The notes under the pieces: generated by a model
The model's input: the letters and a program-made list of their open reading frames with translations, nothing else
What the model was told of the DNA's origin: nothing
The model's database searches: none
Shown here: in pieces, positions 63,136-64,000 of the stretch
Layout: each line of letters opens with the position of its first letter
Position numbering within the stretch: position 1 is the first letter of the stretch
From: Marinobacter pelagius
GTDB lineage: Bacteria > Pseudomonadota > Gammaproteobacteria > Pseudomonadales > Oleiphilaceae
NCBI RefSeq assembly: GCF_900114925.1
Contig: NZ_FOUR01000004.1
Coordinates: 1-64,000 of the forward strand
DNA length: 64,000 nucleotides
Direction of reading: 5' to 3'
Program-made: the position numbers and the translations under genes

Positions 63136-64000
63136 TTAGTAAGTCCGGATCTTCGGCTCGAACATCGGCACGGTCTTCGGCGCAAAGTTCACGTCACGCT
63201 TGCCAACCCGCTTGTCCAGAGGGAAGTACATGGAGTGCTTCAGCCAGTTCTCGTCGTCACGCTCGGTGAAATCGTTCCTGGCGTGGGCGCCACGACTTTC
63301 CTTACGCTCGAACGCGGAAATGGCTGTCGCCAGAGCAACCTCATAAAGATTGTCCAACTCGAGCGCCTCAATGCGAGCGGTATTGAAGGCATCACTGGTA
63401 TCAGCAAGCCTGGTGTTACGAACACGCTCGCCAATAGCCTCCAGCTTCTTCAAGCCCTCTTCCATGCTCTTGCCATCACGGAATACACCGAAATACAGCT
63501 GCATGCAGTTCTGAAGATCCTTGCGAACCTCTGCAACGCTCTCACCCTCGGAAGCGCTGTTCAGACGATCCAGACGAGCCATGGCTCGCTTGATATCTTC
63601 TTCGCTGGCGCCGTCAACTTCGAAGCCGCCGCGCAGTTGCTCTTCAATGTGCAGACCAGCCGCACGACCGAACACCACCAGATCCAGCAGAGAGTTGCCA
63701 CCCAGACGGTTGGCACCGTGTACGGACACACAGGCAGCCTCGCCACAGGCAAACAGACCCGGGATCGGCTTGTCGTTGCCGTTTTCGTCCTGGGTCAGAG
63801 CCTGGCCACCAACGTTGGTCGGAATACCACCCATCATGTAGTGACAAGTCGGCACAACCGGAATCGGCTCTTTCACCGGGTCCACGTGCGCAAAGGTGCG
63901 GGACAGCTCACAGATACCCGGCAGGCGCAGGTTCAGGGTTTCTTCACCCAGGTGATCCAGCTTCAGCAGCACGTGATCCTTGTCGGGGCCGCAGCCGCGA
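63136..64000 (-). CDS. sdhA: Succinate dehydrogenase flavoprotein subunit, partial (C-terminal part)
   Basis: C-terminal ~288 residues of the FAD subunit of complex II; the N-terminal half lies beyond the window edge. The frame is open to the last base (the first visible residues read [20 protein letters not shown]). Landmarks are [35 protein letters not shown] and the substrate-site Arg in [17 protein letters not shown]. The protein ends [11 protein letters not shown], as SdhA proteins usually do. Confidence 0.97.
   Translation of the reverse strand, partial: RGCGPDKDHVLLKLDHLGEETLNLRLPGICELSRTFAHVDPVKEPIPVVPTCHYMMGGIPTNVGGQALTQDENGNDKPIPGLFACGEAACVSVHGANRLGGNSLLDLVVFGRAAGLHIEEQLRGGFEVDGASEEDIKRAMARLDRLNSASEGESVAEVRKDLQNCMQLYFGVFRDGKSMEEGLKKLEAIGERVRNTRLADTSDAFNTARIEALELDNLYEVALATAISAFERKESRGAHARNDFTERDDENWLKHSMYFPLDKRVGKRDVNFAPKTVPMFEPKIRTY

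Overview
The window is 64 kb of high-GC chromosome from a gammaproteobacterium. The gene orders sdhA-sdhB-sucA-sucB-lpd-sucC-sucD, gacA-uvrC-pgsA and (GntR)-smc-zipA-ligA are those of the Pseudomonas/Marinobacter side of the class. The protein sequences feel most like Marinobacter or a close marine relative, but that genus call is inference. Almost every base is coding, there is no rRNA, insertion sequence, integrase or CRISPR array, and only one tRNA.

Layout. 1-6.3 kb (minus strand): a cyanide-insensitive bd-type quinol oxidase (cioAB, cioB cut by the window edge), then a sulfide-handling group: SulP anion transporter, sulfide:quinone oxidoreductase, DUF442 protein and persulfide-dioxygenase-like metallo-hydrolase. 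6.4-9.9 kb (plus): a TPP riboswitch followed by the thiamine importer thiBPQ. 9.9-13.5 kb (plus): an Mla/MCE-type lipid transport operon with a STAS domain fused to the permease and a PqiC-like lipoprotein. 13.5-16.8 kb (minus): pgsA, uvrC, gacA and a YheU-like gene. 16.9-20.9 kb (plus): azlCD and an isoquinoline-oxidoreductase-type molybdenum hydroxylase (iorAB). 20.9-25.1 kb: a diguanylate cyclase built on a degenerate phytochrome core, an AEC transporter, a short fructosamine-kinase-like protein and acylphosphatase.

25.2-31.5 kb: a very large di-heme peroxidase-like protein divergent from a LuxR-type regulator. Next comes a four-gene minus-strand operon: split YeeE/YedE sulfur transporter, a lipoprotein with NPCAA repeats plus a DUF442-like CxxxxR domain, and a conserved protein of unknown function. 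31.5-31.8 kb: tRNA-Ser(GGA) with a duplicated 3' end plus terminator. 31.9-42.8 kb: mixed single genes (isochorismatase-like hydrolase, double cupin, NhaR-like regulator, flavin reductase, MFS, CheR, periplasmic cyclophilin, mnmC, a 927-residue lipoprotein). 42.9-54.3 kb (minus): ligA, zipA, smc, a GntR regulator, rluB, scpB, scpA, trpS. 54.4-64 kb (minus): the TCA block sucDC, lpd, sucBA, sdhB and partial sdhA.

How the genes fit together. SQR, the DUF442 protein and the dioxygenase form a sulfide-to-sulfite route that feeds electrons to quinone. The neighbouring bd oxidase belongs to a class known to tolerate sulfide and cyanide, so the first 6.3 kb may be one functional unit. The YeeE-NPCAA operon near 30 kb is a second, much less understood sulfur-related locus and is the best candidate here for an undescribed system.
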